Positions 11,130-21,841 of a DNA stretch of 64,000 bases are shown here, one piece after another. Source of the stretch: Symsagittifera roscoffensis (taxonomy: Eukaryota; Xenacoelomorpha; Acoela; Convolutidae); NCBI RefSeq assembly GCF_963678635.1, contig NC_087066.1:26503453-26567452 (forward strand), read 5' to 3'. Each line of letters starts with the position of its first letter. Positions within the stretch are counted from its first letter, which is position 1. A model generated the notes under the pieces. It worked only from the letters and a program-made list of their open reading frames with translations. It was not told the origin of the DNA and made no database searches. Position numbers and translations under genes: made by a program.

Positions 11130-11274
11130 GCTCTCTTAGAAAAATTTTAGGGTATGTCATTAAAAATGGTTATCTCAAAATAGTGCAACGGGGGGACCCT
11201 TTGGGTTAGTAGGGGGTCGAATCTCTGAAGAGAGGGGAATATATTTACCCCGTTCCCCCAAAAATCCGCCCCTG
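11130..11274 (+). mobile_element. hAT-like MITE, 3' fragment
   Basis: The right-hand part of the family: 'aaaattttagggt', 'gggaccctttgggtt' and the terminal ATCCGCCCCTG ending at 11,274. The left half is missing. Confidence 0.7.
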
Positions 11275-11825
11275 GATTGGCATGTTTTGTGGTTTTGGAT
11301 TATTTTTCGATACGGTAAGCGATAATCGAGTTCTTTGCAAAACTAGGGAAAAATGGTCCCAGAGGGAAATTTATTCTGTTTTTGAAAAGTATCACAAAAA
11401 CAGAGCAACTTGATCAGGTTAACACACAATTTTTGCATTTTAATTTTAAAAAAAAAAACATTTTAAATATTTCTTACTTGCACTTTTCTGCTGCGTCTTC
11501 AAGCGATTTTGTGGTATCATCAAGTAGATTGTAGCAAAATGATGGCGAAATTTGCAGAATGCTGAAGCATCCAGTTCTGCATAAACTATCTAGATCGAAA
11601 ATCAATCACCTAGTTTATTAATTAATGAGTTAATAAGTTTACACACAATCAGTTATTTCAAATCAGATTAAAAAAAAACACTTTTACTGGATACAGGTTG
11701 ATCCGCATTACAAATGCGCTCATTTATCTTGTTTCCATTGAAAAATATTGGCAAAAACAGATCTAGTTTTAAGTCATGTAAATAATTAAACTGAGAATTA
11801 TTTCAAGCGTTTTATTTCCAATATT
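11275..11825. other. No gene seen
   Basis: AT-rich sequence without supported features. Confidence 0.35.
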
Positions 11826-12130
11826 CAGGGGCGGATCTAGGATTTTCTCGAGGGGGGGGGGGGAGGTTTCAAAAAAACTTCAAAAATGTTTTCGACCTCT
11901 TTTTTAGGTCGATCAAATTGATTTTCTGAGCTCTTTCAAATACTATAAGACCCCATTTTGACCAAATTTTCTGCGCCGCAACAATTTTTGGAAAAACAGG
12001 AAAAAAAAACTGATGTTCTTAGGCCCTATTTTCGGAAAATTTTAGGGTCAGTCAGCCAAAAATGGATATCTCAAAATAGTACATGGGGGAGAGCCTTTGG
12101 GTCGGCAGGGGGTCCCTAAATCCGCTGTTG
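11826..12130 (+). mobile_element. hAT-like MITE, both ends present
   Basis: It starts CAGGGGCGGATCTAGG and ends with an eroded complement (CCTAAATCCGCTGTTG). The interior carries the family landmarks ('ttaggtcgatcaaattg', 'cgccgcaa', 'tttagggtcagtc', 'gcctttgggtcgg'). Unlike other copies, the flanks show no clear 8-bp duplication (ccaatatt against tatatatg). Confidence 0.65.
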
Positions 12131-12285
12131 TATATATGTTGAACCAAAGGAATTGAATCAGTCAAAAACAATTATTCAGAAAAACGTTTTTTGTCAAGAG
12201 AAAAATATGTCATAATTATTTAGATAATTTCATTCGAAAGCCAGAAAAGTTAACACCATCACTTGTCAATTATCAGTGCTACCCT

Positions 12286-12673
12286 CAAGGACGGATTTAG
12301 GGGGGGGGCAGGGGGCGGACGCTTTCCTCCCCATCTTCAGGGTTTCGACCCCCTGCCCACCCAAAGGGTCCCCCCTTTGTACTATTTTGAGATATCCATT
12401 TTTGGGAACGGACCCTAAAATTTTTCTAAAGGCGCCAATTTATACTAATTTTAAAGGGGGAGCGCGCGCCAAAAAAAACGCACTTTTTTGGTCAAAATTT
12501 TTCAAAAAGTGCCTAAAGACGCCTTTTTGACCTGTTTTTTCAAAAATTTATTTTCGGCGCAGAAAATTTGGCCGCAACAGGGTTTTTGTAGTGCTTTAGG
12601 AGAGCTCGGAGAATCAATTTATTTGGAAATTTGCCCGTCATCCCCCCTCGAGAAAATCATAGATCCGCGCCAG
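12286..12673 (-). mobile_element. hAT-like MITE with exact 8-bp target duplication
   Basis: Terminal repeats CAAGGACGGATTTAGG and ATAGATCCGCGCCAG bound the family interior in reverse orientation. The flanks GCTACCCT (12,278-12,285) and GCTACCCT (12,674-12,681) are identical. An 8-bp duplication is typical of hAT-superfamily insertion. The two open frames inside it are not genes. Confidence 0.85.
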
Positions 12674-12681
12674 GCTACCCT

Positions 12682-13305
12682 TATAAAAACGTAAAAGTGT
12701 TCCATCCAACTTGCGCCTTGTGAACCATTTTAAAGCAAAATGGCTTTTAGATCTGACACTTACAATTCACAGAGAGTTTGGAATTCATGTGTCGATTCGC
12801 ATCTCTGAATCTGCGCTTGTGAGTCTAGTTGCACAGAGCATTTCGAAAGTTGAAAGATGGCCTGGTTGAGTCTCGGTCCATAACTCTTGATTTGCCACCA
12901 TTTTTTTGTCGTACACATTAACATACATACTACGCAAATAGTGTTTTTTCGCAGACGGGTATGTAAGCTCGTTCAAAAAGTCGCAATCTAAGCTTACCGA
13001 TAGCTGATTGTATGCTAACCATACCTGTGAAAACCAAGCAGGACTCTCAGAGTCAAACTTAAATCATATTCATGATTAAAAAATAAAATTCATCTAAGAA
13101 AAATTTGTTTTAGTTGGAAGAAAATTATCTCCCCTAAGTTCTTAAAATAAAAAAAATCATCAATTTGTTTACCGCCAATTTCTTTCGTAATCATATATTT
13201 CTTTTGTAAAGTATTCTTTTGTAATCATAGATTTTTTATTTCACAATTTTAAACAGTTATGGCAGAACCAACTTTCCTACACCGCGAAAAGTGTTGTAAA
13301 TTAGA
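12682..13305. other. No gene seen
   Basis: AT-rich sequence; the single 63-codon frame on the - strand has no recognisable features. Confidence 0.35.
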
Positions 13306-14051
13306 ACATGATTGCTCGTATCAGGGTCAGGGGCGGTTTTAGGTGGGGGGGGGGGGGGGGCAAAAAGTCTCTCCTTTGTGATATTTTGAGATTTCCCTTT
13401 TTGGCTGACTGACCCTAAAATTTTTCTAAAGGCGCCTTCGGTGCCAAAATATACTAATTTCGAGGGGGAGCGCTTGTCGAAAAAACGCAATTTTTTGGTT
13501 AAAACTTTCCAAAAATCGCCTAAAAACGCCTTTTTTGGCATTTTTTCAATTAATTGCCTGCGGCACAGAAAGTATGGTCAAAATGGGGTCTTCATAGTGA
13601 TCTGGGAGAGCTCAGAAAATCATTTTGGTCGATCTAAAAAAAAGGTCGACAAAATTTTCGAATATTTTCTGATCAGGGTAAAGCCTTGAATGTTCCGACT
13701 GTCATTTGATTGGTCTCGAATAGTTTTTTGTAAATTATGTACTGGCAAAACTATTAATTTTAAACAGATCATGTTCAAGTTTAAAAGTTACAATTTACAA
13801 TTTGAAGAAGGATATTTTTTTGAAACCAAATAGCTGCTTCAATTCAATGAAGGATAATAAGTGCGGGATATTTCGCCACGTGTGTAAATTATCAAAGGGG
13901 CAGTTTAGACAGACTCGTTGCCCTTTACTATAGTGGTTGAAGAAATTTTCCCGATCAAGAGATTGTCCCCGACGGGACCAGAGTAAAATTTTCTAAGTAA
14001 AAAAATTACTCCGAGCTTTTTTATTCCTCATATTTGCGAAAGACGGAACAA
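13306..14051 (-). mobile_element. Helentron-like copy split by a MITE
   Basis: The hairpin end 'attgctcgtatcagggt' (13,311-13,327) is interrupted by the MITE at 13,328-13,671. It resumes exactly at the duplicated 'atcagggt' and continues through 'ttgaatgttccgact' to AGACGGAACA at 14,041-14,050. The next family copy follows without a gap. Confidence 0.7.
13328..13671 (-). mobile_element. hAT-like MITE nested in a Helentron-like copy
   Basis: It starts CAGGGGCGGTTTTAGG, followed by a long G run and the family interior in reverse orientation. The distal end is eroded to 'aatattttctg'. The flanks ATCAGGGT (13,320-13,327) and ATCAGGGT (13,672-13,679) are identical, which proves insertion into the older element. 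Confidence 0.85.
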
Positions 14052-14760
14052 CAACACTGCTCGTTTCAGAGCAAAGCCTTGAACGTTCCGACTCCATTTA
14101 ACAGCTTTGGAGTAGTTTGAATCGAAATAGTTGATGGAATTTTCAAAAAAAAACTAAAAGATCGAAAAGATTTCAGAACTGTTTTTGTAGAATTTTAATT
14201 GAAAATGATTCCCCCTCACACTATGTAAGGTACAAGAAGATTTTTGTTGCATATAGCATAAAAGTGAATAGATAAAAGAGCATGGAAAAACTTTTATTAA
14301 CGCTAAATCTCCGCTTAAGCGTTAATAACATCAGATGGTGATTTAGGAGCTTCTCGAGAGGTGCGAATTTTCTAAACGTGTTCAAAATTTTATCAACTTT
14401 TTTTAGGTCGAAAAAACTAATTTTTAGTAGTTCTCAGAAATTATGAACCGGCAAAGTATTAGAAAAACTGGCTAAAAAGGCGTTTTAGGACTTTTTTTGG
14501 AAAATATTGACCAAAAAGTTGTCTTCTTTCGGCACGCGCTTCCCCTCAAAATGCATTGGCGTCAAATGCGCCTTTAGAAAAAATTTAGGATCAGTCTGTC
14601 AGAAATCGAAATCTCAAACATCTACACAGTGAGTTTAATCCCTGAGGAAAGTGCGTCCACTCCCAATCATCCATCCGCCGCCTAAGCCCGCTACTGAAGA
14701 GCAAGAAATTAATCGCGTGTTAACTGTCCCAAATTGGCCAAATAAGGATGTCACTTTTCT
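14052..14760 (-). mobile_element. Second Helentron-like copy split by a MITE
   Basis: It runs from the hairpin end 'cactgctcgtttcagagc' through 'gaacgttccgact' and 'ctccgcttaagcgttaata', is interrupted at 14,332-14,696, and resumes with 'gcgtgttaactgtcccaaa'. The far end cannot be placed exactly. Confidence 0.6.
14332..14696 (+). mobile_element. hAT-like MITE, eroded, nested
   Basis: It begins CAGATGGTGATTTAGG, an eroded form of the terminal repeat, and ends GCCTAAGCCCGCTACTG. The interior shows 'tttttttaggtcgaaaaaact' in part and the family GCG-rich block. The flanks no longer form an 8-bp duplication, consistent with its age. Confidence 0.6.
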
Positions 14761-15299
14761 CAGCTTGTAATTTTTTTACAAATTTCTGTAACATATTTGG
14801 AAACTGTAACACATACTTCTTGTAATTTTCTTAGAAACTTGAAAAAAAAACGTCTCAGTCAAAAAATATTCACAGTGCAAACTGTTCTGAAATTTGAGAA
14901 AAAATTCTAAAAAATTAAGATATGATACTCATATACAGCTTGCTGTTTTGTTCTGATATATCATCACAGTGATCTTGTCCTTTTCGAAAAAAAAAGATTT
15001 TTTTTGCATAATGAAATTAGGGCTCAAAATATTGAATCTGCAACATCTGTAAATCAAAATCCCATTCTGCAAGATAAGAGCAATATCACTACGGTAGAAG
15101 TCTAATAGCTGGGCTTTTGGTATAAAATGCCTCAATATCGATACTACTCAACTTAGTTTTCCAAGTCTCATTTTACTAATATAAGTATGACTGATAAAAC
15201 AGAACTTGCAAACAATGTAAATACCTACATATTTACACATCGCCTTAACGCTTATTCTAAAAAATTTAAAATTGGAATTACAATTGGAGGCAATAGATT
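14761..15299. other. No gene seen
   Basis: AT-rich spacer. A 68-codon frame on the - strand (14,929-15,135) has no recognised features. Confidence 0.35.
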
Positions 15300-15690
15300 C
15301 GATGTCCATTTGTTGAAGTTTTAGATATTTGATAAATAACTTATTTGCTTTTAACCATTTATCAATTTTTTCAAGGTCTGTCTGTATGATTCAAGTTCTA
15401 CAAACTAGTGCTGTTAGATTTGTATCATCTCTAATTAGAAATATCTATGCAGACGTACATGTTAACGGAAGATCATTAGTGTAAATAGTAAACATTAATG
15501 GTCCTGAGAATAAGCTGTGGACCACTAAATTCAATCGCTTTTCAACCTGAGCTTGCTGTACACGATTGCGCACGTATTTGTCAGAATCAATTTAAACAAG
15601 TGCCCAGAAAACTATTTTTTTCCAATTTGCAAATTAGTAGTTCGTGGTCGATAGTATCAAAGGCTTTTTAAATTTTGGAAAAAGCTGTAA
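15300..15690 (-). pseudogene. Decayed non-LTR retrotransposon reverse transcriptase fragment
   Basis: On the - strand the RT motifs appear in order. KAFDTIDHELLICKLE (15,670 to 15,622) is the first catalytic aspartate block. Next comes a damaged GPQ-type turn followed by a TIYTND-like stretch (about 15,535-15,465). An RDDTNL-like remnant of the YADD box follows (about 15,440), then TDLEKIDKWLKANK (15,378 to 15,338). These are hallmarks of Jockey/CR1/RTE-type RTs, which copy RNA at a nicked target site. Stops and frameshifts separate the blocks, and neither an endonuclease nor a 3' tail was found. It is a dead 5'-truncated or internal fragment. Confidence 0.75.
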
Positions 15691-17615
15691 GTTTAACCGG
15701 TTAATGTTCAAAATCTCAATTTCTGTATTAGTTCTGTTAATGCCTAAATTGTGCTGCCACGCTAATTGCAGAAGCCATAATGTTTAGAATACAGCAACGA
15801 GAAAATCGCAAGGTAGGAAAACACGCGGTTGGGAATTGCTCGTTAATAGACTTTACTGCAAAAAATCAGAAGAGATACTGGTCGGCAACTGTTTTCATCC
15901 GTTCTCGATCCTTCTTTGCAAATTTCTTTCGGAGACACGCCCTTGAAAACAAGCCCGCCAGGTGAGTTTTTGTTGGCATAGCTGCATATGTTGCCCACTG
16001 AAGATTACTGTATCTACGGTGGCTGCTGTCATTGATATTTTGAATCCTAGTTACTTATTATTTTACTTGATCTTTATTACACCTAAATTTACCTAAGTTT
16101 GACTTTTATTTATTCACATTTTGACTGCAAGACTCAACTGACACCGGTTCTTGATGGCTTGGGATAAAAATGATTTCTACGGCTTTACCTTCAACGGTAA
16201 ATATTAGGCTTTTACACTGAATTCGATTCATAATTACTATTTTCATAAATTTTTATTTGTAACTATTGTTAGGAAAAAATCATTCAGTTTCAAGTATAGC
16301 CTTTTTTCCGTTTTGATTTTTGGACTTTTTCAACCCTTCACTTGTCTGAAAACCCGAAAACCGTTTCTTCGTTCTAATTTTGACTGTTTCTGTTCGGAAA
16401 ATTTTGAATGATACTCAACTCTGAAAAGATATAGGAATCAAGAAGATAAAAATGAATCATATACAAAATTTAAAAAAACAAGGATTTGAAAGAAACATGA
16501 ATACACGAAATAACCTAACAACCTAACTACAATAACCAATAAGATAATTTCTGTTTAGAAAAGACTTCAGAATTGTATGAGTTAGCTCTATAAGTAATAA
16601 AGTTTTGTCTGTTTCAAAAAACGACAATGACTGGATTTCTACGGGATGAAAAGGAGCATGACGCCCCTTGTCCCAGATGAGTGACAAAGTAGTTTCCAGA
16701 ATGACCAACAGTAAGCGAATTTTTGGGGTCTCTTTCTGAGAAATTCCATCGGCATTTTTTAGATGTTTTTGACTTTTCTAGGTTTTAACAGTAACTGCAA
16801 TTTTTTTGCACAATCTGCGTATATCGGAAGGCTGTCTTCTTTGTCTTCGTCTTAAGGAACCAAGATTTACTTTTGTGCGTCATCCCATGATATAGGAGTC
16901 GTTCGGGGATTGAACAATCTCGGAAAACTTGGGCTGATTGTCCGCTGGTTTTGGCTACTTTTTTGTAGTGTTCGTTTCTAGAACTTCAGTGTTCAACGCA
17001 CTCAAGTAAATAAGTTTTACTTTAGGATTTTTTTTCTTGGTTTATGATGGAAGAAAATCCGTGATTTTAATCTTAACCTGGTGAAAAAACTTCCCTGAGC
17101 TCCTAAATAGATGGTTTCTAATTCTTTTTCTCTAAGCCTGGTAAAATGGCTTTACTGAAATCTTGTCAAGACAATTTTTAAATCTTTCTTCGGTTCGTTC
17201 AAAAGCAAGTGTTCTAGTGTGAAAGATGCAAATGACCTCCAGATAATGACTTGCCGAGCGAGTAGGAAGTTCGGAAAAACACGTGGCGAGTTTTTCTGTG
17301 GACCGATACGCCAAAAACCTTCACAGCTGCCCTCAAAGTGTGTCTCAAATCCACAATACCAAAATTTTTTCCTTTGCTCCAAGTTGCTGCTAGCCTCTAA
17401 GTAATGGTATGCACTGCTCAGAGCTCTTTTTCGAGCATAAAACTTCAAAAAATTAACCAGGCTTGAATATGGATCGATGATGATTTACATCCAAAGATAT
17501 GAAAATTAAAGCCTAGGATGTCATTAACAGATTTGTCGCCGAAAATTGAAGAATCAGTTTTATTTATTTTGTTGATTTTATTGTTGTAAGTATTTGAAAT
17601 TTCTCTCAAAGTTTT
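15691..17615. other. No supported gene
   Basis: AT-rich sequence. Overlapping frames of 60-98 codons at 17,132-17,448 occur on both strands and have no domain signal, so I do not call them. No transposon ends were recognised. Confidence 0.3.
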
Positions 17616-17661
17616 TTCCAACCACCCCCACCCCCCTCAAGAAAACCTAGATCCGCCACTG
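17616..17661 (-). mobile_element. hAT-like MITE terminal fragment
   Basis: Only the end remains: CCCCCTCAAGAAAACCTAG followed by ATCCGCCACTG. Confidence 0.6.
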
Positions 17662-19353
17662 GTAATAGATTTGAGCCTTTTTTCTTCTTTTTTTTTAAAA
17701 ACTCTTTGGCTTCCCGTTTGGTCGTTATTTGAGGGCGGAATGCGCGACTGACTTTTTAGGCTCCCGGACCAAGCATCTTTTGATGGTGTTAACTGTCTCA
17801 TTTACTCATTGTGACCATAATTTAACTGCGAATCATTAAAAAATAGTTTCTGTTAGATCATTTATAAGTTTTGATCATTTTAATTTTTAAATTATTCTGA
17901 GGCAAAAAAGGAGGTATACCAAACAGCTAAACCTATAGAAAAACATGAAAAGCATGAAGCTTCGCGAACATGAACTAATTAAAAATCACACTCGAAACAA
18001 ATCAATTTTTGCTGGAAATTTTTGAAAAGTCCTGCAGATGCCTAGATCCATTACAACCTATAGCAGTACATGAAGAATAAATGGACCATGAACGCAGTGG
18101 CGCAAGTTTCGAGTCTGGCAAGGATTCTAAATCTTGTTGAAACTTTTCCACGTGGTAATTTTGAAAGTATGATTTTTTAAGAAAATGGAACGTTACTTTA
18201 TTGAGGCATCAATTAGGATTGAGAGCTGTTTGAGTTGTCAGAGTATCTGAGCAATGTCGAAGGCAAAAATGTTTGCGTCATGGTTGTATAACCCCTCAAA
18301 GCGTTCATTGAAAGAAAATTACCTAAAACTGCTGCTCCAAAAAATGCCTTTTAACATTGATGAAAAGAATTTTTGAAAAACTAATGAAAAATTTGGAATA
18401 AGTTTAAAACAATTAATTATCTTCTTTTTACTTTTCATTTCTTGAATCTAATTACACACTTTGTATGAATCAAAAAGATAGATTTTATGTCTGATACCGT
18501 ACAACGAAGAATAAGTTGCTTGCTTGAATTTATTTTAGAAGGTTTTTTATTGCCTTTATGATTTTATAAAACCAACTTAATGGTCTGCAAATATCCCATT
18601 CTGAATTGTAGCTGGCCAAGTAGTCTCAATATTAGTCCCCTATAACATAAAAACAAAAAACTGCAGGTCGAACTTTTGTTTTATAATATTTGGCTTTGAT
18701 TGGCAATATATTTCGGATAATCTAAATTTAAAAAAAAAACTGGTCAAAACTGACAATTTCAAGTTTAAAAATTGGGTTGCTCTTTTTGCAGCCTTGCTTT
18801 CTTCTGCATCATCATCATTACGACGCTAACTTGTGCGTTGGATAGGCGCACAGATCTTGTCTGGAAGTCACTGATGAGCACAGACAAATTTTTAAGATAA
18901 GTAAAATGTAAAAAGATTCCACTTTCGAAATTCGTGGATTCCGCTCCAAAAATTTGTAAGGTTGATTTTGTTGTCACAAAATTTTTTTCTCAATTTCCGC
19001 AACGAGGAAAAGTAACTAAATGTTTCAGATTCCGAAATGTAGGTAGTTTCCACGAAATAAAGAAAGCGGAGTCCGCAAACATAAGCTGATCTTAGTTTTT
19101 TTTCCGTGCTCAACTAAACTATTTCTTGCGTGAAATTTTAAGATTTTTAGTCAGAATTATTTTTTAGTTAATGCAGAATTTAAAATCAAGGATTCAACTA
19201 TTGTTACCTTTTTTGAATACATGAATCTTTGTTGAATCAAAATTGTGGGTTAACCCTTTAGTATTTGGGATAAGTTACAAGCAAACTGATTTGAGGATCA
19301 TAAACTGGGAAACTCATCATTTTAAAACTACATCAGCAAAATCATTATTTGGG
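17662..19353. other. No supported gene
   Basis: AT-rich DNA flanking the giant retroelement. Frames of 70-73 codons on the - strand at 18,765-19,113 are not supported by any similarity. Confidence 0.3.
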
Positions 19354-19357
19354 ATTA
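19354..19357. repeat. Target-site duplication ATTA, left
   Basis: Matches 37,809-37,812. Duplications of 4-6 bp are normal for Ty3-like integrases. Confidence 0.75.
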
Positions 19358-19767
19358 TGGAACCTGATCTAAACTATATTTTATGATTGGATAAATTAGA
19401 TATTTTACCACTGTAAAGTATTTAATATTAACCAATCATGATCCATCTAACTAACAACCCACTTATTTGTAAGTGCTGAAATTACTTGTAATTTCAGCAC
19501 CAGAGAGATTTGAATTTAACTTAGAAATTAGTTGCCTCTCCAAGAGAACTTCAGCAGCCGCAATAAACCAGTATACCCTAGATCTATTGAGCCTAGCAGA
19601 GACTAGTTAAACACCCTGAGACTAGTAAGTATAAGAGTAAGATTAGGATCGGTATTAGACTAAGAAGTTGCACGAATCTATCCGGCCGAAAATAAGATAG
19701 CGTGACGAGCAGACGGTGTATCCTATCCGAAATTACTCTATGAAATAACCACATCGGTCCTAACTCA
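19358..19767 (+). repeat. 5' LTR of copy 1
   Basis: It runs TGGAACCTGATC to CCTAACTCA. It holds an AATAAA polyadenylation signal at 19,562-19,567 and a perfect 12-bp hairpin at 19,473-19,500. Five differences separate it from the 3' LTR, or 98.8% identity. No clear TATA box was seen. Confidence 0.92.
19473..19500 (+). promoter_or_regulatory. Conserved LTR hairpin
   Basis: GTGCTGAAATTA, loop CTTG, then the exact complement. It is identical in the 3' LTR, and the LTR of copy 2 differs by one base. It lies upstream of the poly(A) signal and may form in the LTR transcript. Confidence 0.5.
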
Positions 19768-19769
19768 TC

Positions 19770-19787
19770 TGGTGCGACCATAAGTCT
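19770..19787 (+). promoter_or_regulatory. Candidate primer-binding site
   Basis: TGGTGCGACCATAAGTCT starts two bases after the LTR and begins TGG, the complement of a tRNA CCA end. The cognate tRNA would end ...CGCACCA. I could not name it with confidence, so the extent of pairing is unproven. Confidence 0.5.
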
Positions 19788-19854
19788 CGAACAAGACCTT
19801 TATAGCTTAGATGTAACCAAAAATAGATTAGAATTTAGACAAAACATTTTTAAA

Positions 19855-20127
19855 ATGTTATACGATGATAATTTAATCGAAATGTCTCTACGACTCAATA
19901 GATCAGAGCCAATATTCCGAACGATAATAGAACTACCCGGAATCGTAAGAAGACCTCGAACCAGAGACGACATACGACAAATTAGAAACTTATCACATAG
20001 TTACATGATTGTACGGCAAAAGCCAACACAAACTTTTATATTTAGAATCTTATTAGCAATGAATTTAGATTTTCATTTGCAAACATACAATTTTGAAGTC
20101 AATCTTCATAATCATTTCAGGCGCTAA
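19855..20127 (+). CDS. Leader ORF of the retroelement, unknown product
   Basis: A 90-codon frame starting at an ATG 88 bp after the LTR. The product is charged, with an Arg-rich segment (RRPRTRDDIRQ at about residues 32-42), and has no recognised domain or membrane segment. It is the first open frame in the full-length transcript, so it could be translated or could act as an upstream ORF limiting translation of later frames. No second copy is available in the window for comparison, because copy 2 is cut before this region. I do not recognise it. Confidence 0.35.
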   Translation: MLYDDNLIEMSLRLNRSEPIFRTIIELPGIVRRPRTRDDIRQIRNLSHSYMIVRQKPTQTFIFRILLAMNLDFHLQTYNFEVNLHNHFRR

Positions 20128-21014
20128 ACAAAACTATTAATATACAATAACGATCGATAAAAAGATCTCAGATCGTTTTCTTAAATTCTGCATTCTTATG
20201 TAAAACATGTTTGAAAAATATTTATTGAAAATCAAAATAGAAATTAGTAGCATGACAATAAATTGTTAGTAATCATTAAATCACCTGTTGTCTCAGCTTC
20301 ATCACCTAAACATAACAGCAATCATAAGCTTTTTAATATCATTAAAAAACTAAATCTTTTTCTTAAATAAATTTAAACCACTTTTACATTTAAATTCATT
20401 TAATTTTAAAATCAGATCATCAAGACTTATCCTTGGATCTTAATTAATTTTCTTTTTCATTAAATTTAAAACCTGATCATCAAGGCCTATCCTTGGATCA
20501 AAAAGAACAATTTTGTCTCCCCCACCCACTTAGCAAGTGTCTAACGACCTCAAACGTCGATTCACTACCCAACCCTTCCAAAAAACCTAAGACTAATAGA
20601 AATTTTTCAACAAAACTAACCATTCAAATTAGGATGAACAGTGAAGAACTTCGGTTATTCATCCTTCACTTGATCCCTCCTCTTACCAGACCCAGGCTAA
20701 ATCTTAGACTTAGTAAGTTTAAAATAGTATCCAACGAACTACTCGCGTTCTAATTATAGCTGAGCCTTGTGGATCAATTTATTATTCTCCAACCATTGAA
20801 CACAATCACTACCCCTAAGTAAGATTAAGTAAGTTAACACCTTAGCTTATACTAGCCACGAGAAAGTAATAAATCATTGTTCGGAATCGATATACTTTTC
20901 TCTCCAACCCTGAACAAATCGACCCAGGTAAAGCTAACCAAAAATCGTAAGGACTAACAGTTTAAGAAAATAGACATCATTTAACAATTTTTTGCATCCT
21001 TCATCCTAAACCTT
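20128..21014 (+). other. Leader region without a clear gene; contains a 60-bp-period duplication
   Basis: A 39-bp block is repeated with a 60-bp period (20,401-20,439 and 20,461-20,499, each ending TATCCTTGGATC). A possible frame at 20,493-20,753 begins with TTG rather than ATG and is not called. Confidence 0.5.
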
Positions 21015-21482
21015 ATGTCATTCAAAAATCTAGGAAACAAACAAACAATCGTTTTACACAACTGTGAAATAGATAACAAAAAATACGATCTTGTTATCAC
21101 ACCTCATACACAAACAGTTGGATATATTAGAACAAAAAGACTAACAATAAAACGAAAAATAATAAATAAACAAAGACAAATCACACGAAAAAGATTTTCA
21201 AAAAATAGAAACGTATTTTCAGAATCAGAAGCCAGCAATTTAGATGAACTCTATAAATTAAAAGAATCAATTGATAAAAATTGTCCAATTCACGATCAAT
21301 TATATTTTTCCGACTCAGAAACAACTTCAAATTCATCAAAAAGAGGGAAAAAAAGAATAAAAAAGCAATATAAACACAAACCAGTACATTTATATAATTG
21401 GAATCAACCAATTAGACTCATCGATAGTTATATATTAACAGTCATTAAACAAAAAAATGAGCCACAGCCATACTCAAAGTGA
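21015..21482 (+). CDS. Basic accessory ORF before gag, unknown product
   Basis: A 155-codon frame from a good ATG, intact in this otherwise damaged element. The product is strongly basic in its first half (a run rich in Lys/Arg at about residues 37-63, including TRKRFSKNRN). It also has an acidic/serine patch (YFSDSETTSNSS near 97-108) and a second basic cluster (KRGKKRIKKQYKHK near 110-122). That composition suits a nucleic-acid-binding or nuclear protein, but no family is recognised. Its last bases overlap the start of the next ORF (ATG at 21,457), an arrangement common in compact viral transcripts. Position upstream of gag is unusual for Ty3-like elements. Confidence 0.5.
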   Translation: MSFKNLGNKQTIVLHNCEIDNKKYDLVITPHTQTVGYIRTKRLTIKRKIINKQRQITRKRFSKNRNVFSESEASNLDELYKLKESIDKNCPIHDQLYFSDSETTSNSSKRGKKRIKKQYKHKPVHLYNWNQPIRLIDSYILTVIKQKNEPQPYSK

Positions 21483-21815
21483 CGATAGTCCAGATGACGA
21501 CGACATTTACCCTTCCTCGTAGATGCACCCGATAATAGAGGGCAACACGATCTTTGTAAGAATTTACTTCTAAATTTGTTTGAACCCGGAATCAGCCCAT
21601 GCAAAGCAGAATTCCCAGATGTAAAATTCAAAAGACAAATTATTGAACATTATCTGAAAGATATATGTAATTTAACACAACAATATGGAATCTACACCAT
21701 AGAATTCAGCACACCAAATCCGAATCACCGTAAATATGTAATTCAAACAGACGATCTTGATTTAGAATTTTCAAAAGTATTCTTAGAATTTATTAAAAGC
21801 GTACATAACTCATAA
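21457..21815 (+). pseudogene. Second accessory ORF before gag, frameshifted
   Basis: It starts at an ATG overlapping the previous ORF, with an acidic N-terminus (DDSPDDDD). The reading frame then shifts by one near 21,510 and continues open to the stop at 21,813-21,815. The second part contains EFPDVKFKRQIIEHYLKDI. No domain is recognised. Because the frame is otherwise open with a consistent composition, I read it as one gene with one break. Confidence 0.45.
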
Positions 21816-21841
21816 CTCATAACTCACAAAGAGCAAACTCC

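Noticed and set aside
17132-17448. Overlapping frames of 60-98 codons on both strands
   Set aside because: No domain, no splice structure, and mutual overlap on opposite strands.
19768-19800. Naming the primer tRNA from the primer-binding site
   Set aside because: The candidate begins TGG, but the bases beyond do not fit a standard T-arm/acceptor spacing that I can assign.
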